A stretch of 64,000 nucleotides of DNA from Telmatospirillum siberiense (GTDB lineage: Bacteria > Pseudomonadota > Alphaproteobacteria > Rhodospirillales > Magnetospirillaceae), in the NCBI RefSeq assembly GCF_002845745.1, contig NZ_PIUM01000026.1:34778-98777 (forward strand), in the 5' to 3' direction. The notes beneath the pieces were generated by a model. That model did no database searches and was not told the origin of the DNA. It worked only from the letters and a program-made list of their open reading frames with translations. This document shows, one piece after another, positions 62,263 through 64,000 of the stretch (the stretch's first letter is position 1; every line of letters begins with the position of its first letter). The position numbers and the translations under genes were made by a program.

Positions 62263-62778
62263 ATGACAGCGCATTCCCCAAAAAATGGTAATTCCCTCGA
62301 AAATTTTCTCGGGAAGCATCTGATCTATACGTATGACAATGGCTGGCAGTACGAGATCTACATCAAGAACGCCAAGACGATGGACTATCGCATCCATTCC
62401 GGCATGGTCGGCGGCCGTTGGGTCCGCGACCAGCAGGTTCACATGGTTCGCATCGCCGACGACGTCTGCAAGATCTCCTGGGACGAACCGACCGGAACGG
62501 CCGTGAGCCTCGCCATCAATTTCACCGAGCGCCATCTCCATGGGGTCATCTTCTTCCCGCAATGGGTTGCACAGGCGCCGGAGAAAACGGTCTGCTTCCA
62601 GAACGAGCACCTCGACCGGATGCAGCGGCTCCGTGACGAAGGCCCGACCTATCCCAAACTCGTCATCGACGAATTCGCGTCGATCACCTTCATCGAAGAC
62701 CGCGGCCTCGATGATCAGACGGTGATCGACCGCGCACCATCGGCCCTACCGGCGGGCTATGCCGCCCGGCGGAATTGA
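62263..62778 (+). CDS. padC: phenolic acid decarboxylase
   Basis: A 171-residue cytoplasmic decarboxylase of the PadC family that turns hydroxycinnamates such as ferulate and p-coumarate into vinyl phenols. It has GKHLIYTYDNGWQYEIYIKN (near residue 17), IHSGMVGGRWVRDQ, and KISWDEPTGTAVSLAINF, matching the family's beta-barrel core. Its length is normal. A GGAG lies upstream of the ATG. It is convergent with a LysR gene, and a hairpin lies between them. Confidence 0.93.
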   Translation: MTAHSPKNGNSLENFLGKHLIYTYDNGWQYEIYIKNAKTMDYRIHSGMVGGRWVRDQQVHMVRIADDVCKISWDEPTGTAVSLAINFTERHLHGVIFFPQWVAQAPEKTVCFQNEHLDRMQRLRDEGPTYPKLVIDEFASITFIEDRGLDDQTVIDRAPSALPAGYAARRN

Positions 62779-62797
62779 CCGTCCCCGGTAAAAGAGG

Positions 62798-62824
62798 CGC
62801 CCTCGCCCTTCTCCGGCGAGGGCG
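62798..62824. terminator. hairpin between padC and the convergent LysR gene
   Basis: CGCCCTCGCC (62798-62807) pairs perfectly with GGCGAGGGCG (62815-62824). No T-run follows on the plus strand, but the convergent position suggests shared termination. Confidence 0.55.
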
Positions 62825-63706
62825 TTACCGCGTCTTCGGCGCCCCGGACAACAACAACTCCCCCAACGCCCGTGTCGCCGAGCCGATCCGATCGGGGTCG
62901 GCGTAGACGAGAACAAGAGGGATCAGGCGCGAGGCGCCAAGTTCAAGCGGCAACGGGACCAATGTCCCTTCGGCGATCTGACTGGCGATCTGATGCCGTG
63001 GCAACCAGCCGAAACACAAAGCCCGCCCGACGGCTTCGATCGCCGCCTCGACGGTATTCACCCGCCAGTGCGGCCCCTCCCACGTGAGGGCCGCAGCCAC
63101 GCTCTCTCCCTGGATGAACACGCAAAGGTGCCGTGACAGCGTCGCCAATGACAACGGACCGGAGCGCTGATGCAACGGATGGTCCCGATGCGCCACCGCG
63201 ACCATTTCGATGTCGGTGATCCGCCGACCGGTCCGTTCATGCGGCTCCCAGGAGGTAATGGCGAGGTCGAAACCTTCGGCGGCCTGCGACATGATGCTGC
63301 CGCGAACGTTTTCCCTGAGTTCCACCAAAACATGGCCATGCGTCTTTTGAAAAGCGACGAGGGCATCGAACAGCCACGTCTTCGGAAACACCGCCTCGAT
63401 CGACAGGCGGACGCAGGCCTCCTCTCCATGCGAAAGGATGCGTCCGCGCGATTCCAACCGGGCCAGATCATCGATGAGGGGAATAGCCTCGGCCAGAAGC
63501 GCCGCGCCGACTTCCGTCAGATGCGCCTTGCGGCCCTCCACCTCCAGCAGGGCGCAGCCAAGGCGCTCCTGCAGGCGCGCCACGGTGTAACTCACCGCCG
63601 ACTGGCTGCGCGCCAGGCGTTCGGCGGCCTGGGCGTATCCGCCACATTCGACGACCGCCTGAAGCGTCGCCCATTGTTCGATCGTCGTCTGCGTGCCGCG
63701 CGTCAT
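62825..63706 (-). CDS. LysR-family transcriptional regulator
   Basis: A 293-residue regulator. The helix-turn-helix is GGYAQAAERLARSQSAVSYTVARLQERLGCALL (about residues 20-52), followed by an effector-binding domain. The start at 63706 gives a normal N-terminus; the frame is open 18 codons more. It is convergent with padC and so is not in the classic divergent layout. Its targets are unknown. Confidence 0.88.
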   Translation of the reverse strand: MTRGTQTTIEQWATLQAVVECGGYAQAAERLARSQSAVSYTVARLQERLGCALLEVEGRKAHLTEVGAALLAEAIPLIDDLARLESRGRILSHGEEACVRLSIEAVFPKTWLFDALVAFQKTHGHVLVELRENVRGSIMSQAAEGFDLAITSWEPHERTGRRITDIEMVAVAHRDHPLHQRSGPLSLATLSRHLCVFIQGESVAAALTWEGPHWRVNTVEAAIEAVGRALCFGWLPRHQIASQIAEGTLVPLPLELGASRLIPLVLVYADPDRIGSATRALGELLLSGAPKTR

Positions 63707-63840
63707 GCCCCCACCATCCTTCCGAATGAGCCGCGTTAAACCTAACCTGAGTTCATCCACAAGGGGTACCCCCGCTCACTGATTGATGCCGGCGGCCAGA
63801 TCGGCTCATCGCGGCGGGCCATGACAGGGCAATCCGGAGA

Positions 63841-63895
63841 ACGCGCGCGAGCTGTTCTTCCAAAAGTGATTTTGGCCGCGTTGGCGCGATGAGCG
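63841..63895. repeat. dispersed intergenic repeat, intron-occupied copy
   Basis: This matches 4926-4981 with one short indel: it begins ACGCGCGCGA, shares TCTTCC, and ends with the identical 20 bases CCGCGTTGGCGCGATGAGCG. The group II intron begins at the next base. The 134 bases between the LysR start and the repeat show nothing else. Confidence 0.65.
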
Positions 63896-64000
63896 GTGCG
63901 TCAGGAAAGCTGGCGCGATCCGGCCGGTGGAAGTCCGGCCCAGGTAAGGGGTAGCGCCCGCCTGGTAACGAGTGTTGCGGGGTCGTCGGTGACGGCGGCC
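63896..64000 (+). mobile_element. 5' part of a group II intron (runs off the window end)
   Basis: The sequence starts with GTGCG, the group II 5' splice consensus. It continues with the typical domain I elements GCCGGTGGAAGTCCGGCC, CAGGTAAGGGG, GTAGCG and GCCTGGTAACGAGTG. These are characteristic of bacterial group II introns that encode a reverse transcriptase. The reverse transcriptase gene and 3' end lie beyond the window. The intron sits in the same strand orientation as the repeat copy. Confidence 0.8.

Overview
The window is about 64 kb of GC-rich DNA, densely packed on both strands. Several features suggest an alphaproteobacterium, probably near the Rhodospirillales: alphaproteobacterial-type orotate phosphoribosyltransferases, a ctaC-ctaD-ctaG-ctaE aa3 oxidase operon, an ELM1-family protein, and molybdate genes that include modD and a NifX-like gene. 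This lineage is inferred from gene content; no rRNA or marker tree was available. No rRNA, tRNA or CRISPR array was recognised.

Layout. 1-5 kb: a first pyrE, an XRE regulator divergent from a coniferyl-aldehyde-type dehydrogenase, and two small genes of unknown function. 5-9.5 kb: a molybdate module, with a short ModE facing a modA-modB-modC-nifX-like-modD operon. 9.7-13.6 kb: the aa3 cytochrome c oxidase operon, which lacks heme O synthase. 13.7-19.6 kb: an iron-uptake block (Fur-box-like palindrome, FecI-type sigma factor, FecR, TonB-dependent receptor with STN domain, PepSY membrane protein). 19.7-31 kb: a LysR regulator divergent from a ten-gene, tightly spaced set. That set encodes an outer-membrane transporter, PxpA/LamB-YcsF, a biotin carrier, biotin carboxylase, PxpB, PxpC, a periplasmic binding protein, an ABC ATPase, a permease and a secreted esterase. 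It looks like an import-and-catabolism system for an unidentified, perhaps lactam- or amide-like, compound.

31-39 kb: a TrpD2-like protein, an AT-rich islet with a DUF1796 gene, and a second oxidase-related cluster. The cluster holds an ABC-2 exporter pair, ctaB, an unusual heme-copper-oxidase subunit I homologue in which I cannot find the CuB histidine pair, a DUF420 (CtaM-like) protein and a 41-residue membrane protein. 39-41.5 kb: a small sulfur group (TusA, rhodanese, TauE/SafE exporter) with a histidine-rich secreted peptide. 41.7-44.3 kb: two signalling genes, one a REC-PAS-GGDEF-EAL protein with a degraded EAL half. 44.7-51.7 kb: hemN, a macro-domain gene, an FAH-family gene, YgjV, ELM1, small zinc-finger and hypothetical genes, an enoyl-CoA hydratase and a second pyrE. 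52-64 kb: MsrPQ, a nucleoside transporter, a peroxiredoxin, a FUSC transporter, an ArsC-like reductase, a Spy-like protein, two paralogous Pro-rich secreted proteins, a phenolic acid decarboxylase and a LysR regulator.

The window ends inside the 5' part of a group II intron. The intron sits in a dispersed repeat whose unoccupied copy lies at 4.9 kb. Other notable features are a decayed copy of the cox3 3' end at 29.9 kb, a family of composite palindromic intergenic repeats, and several strong hairpins between genes.
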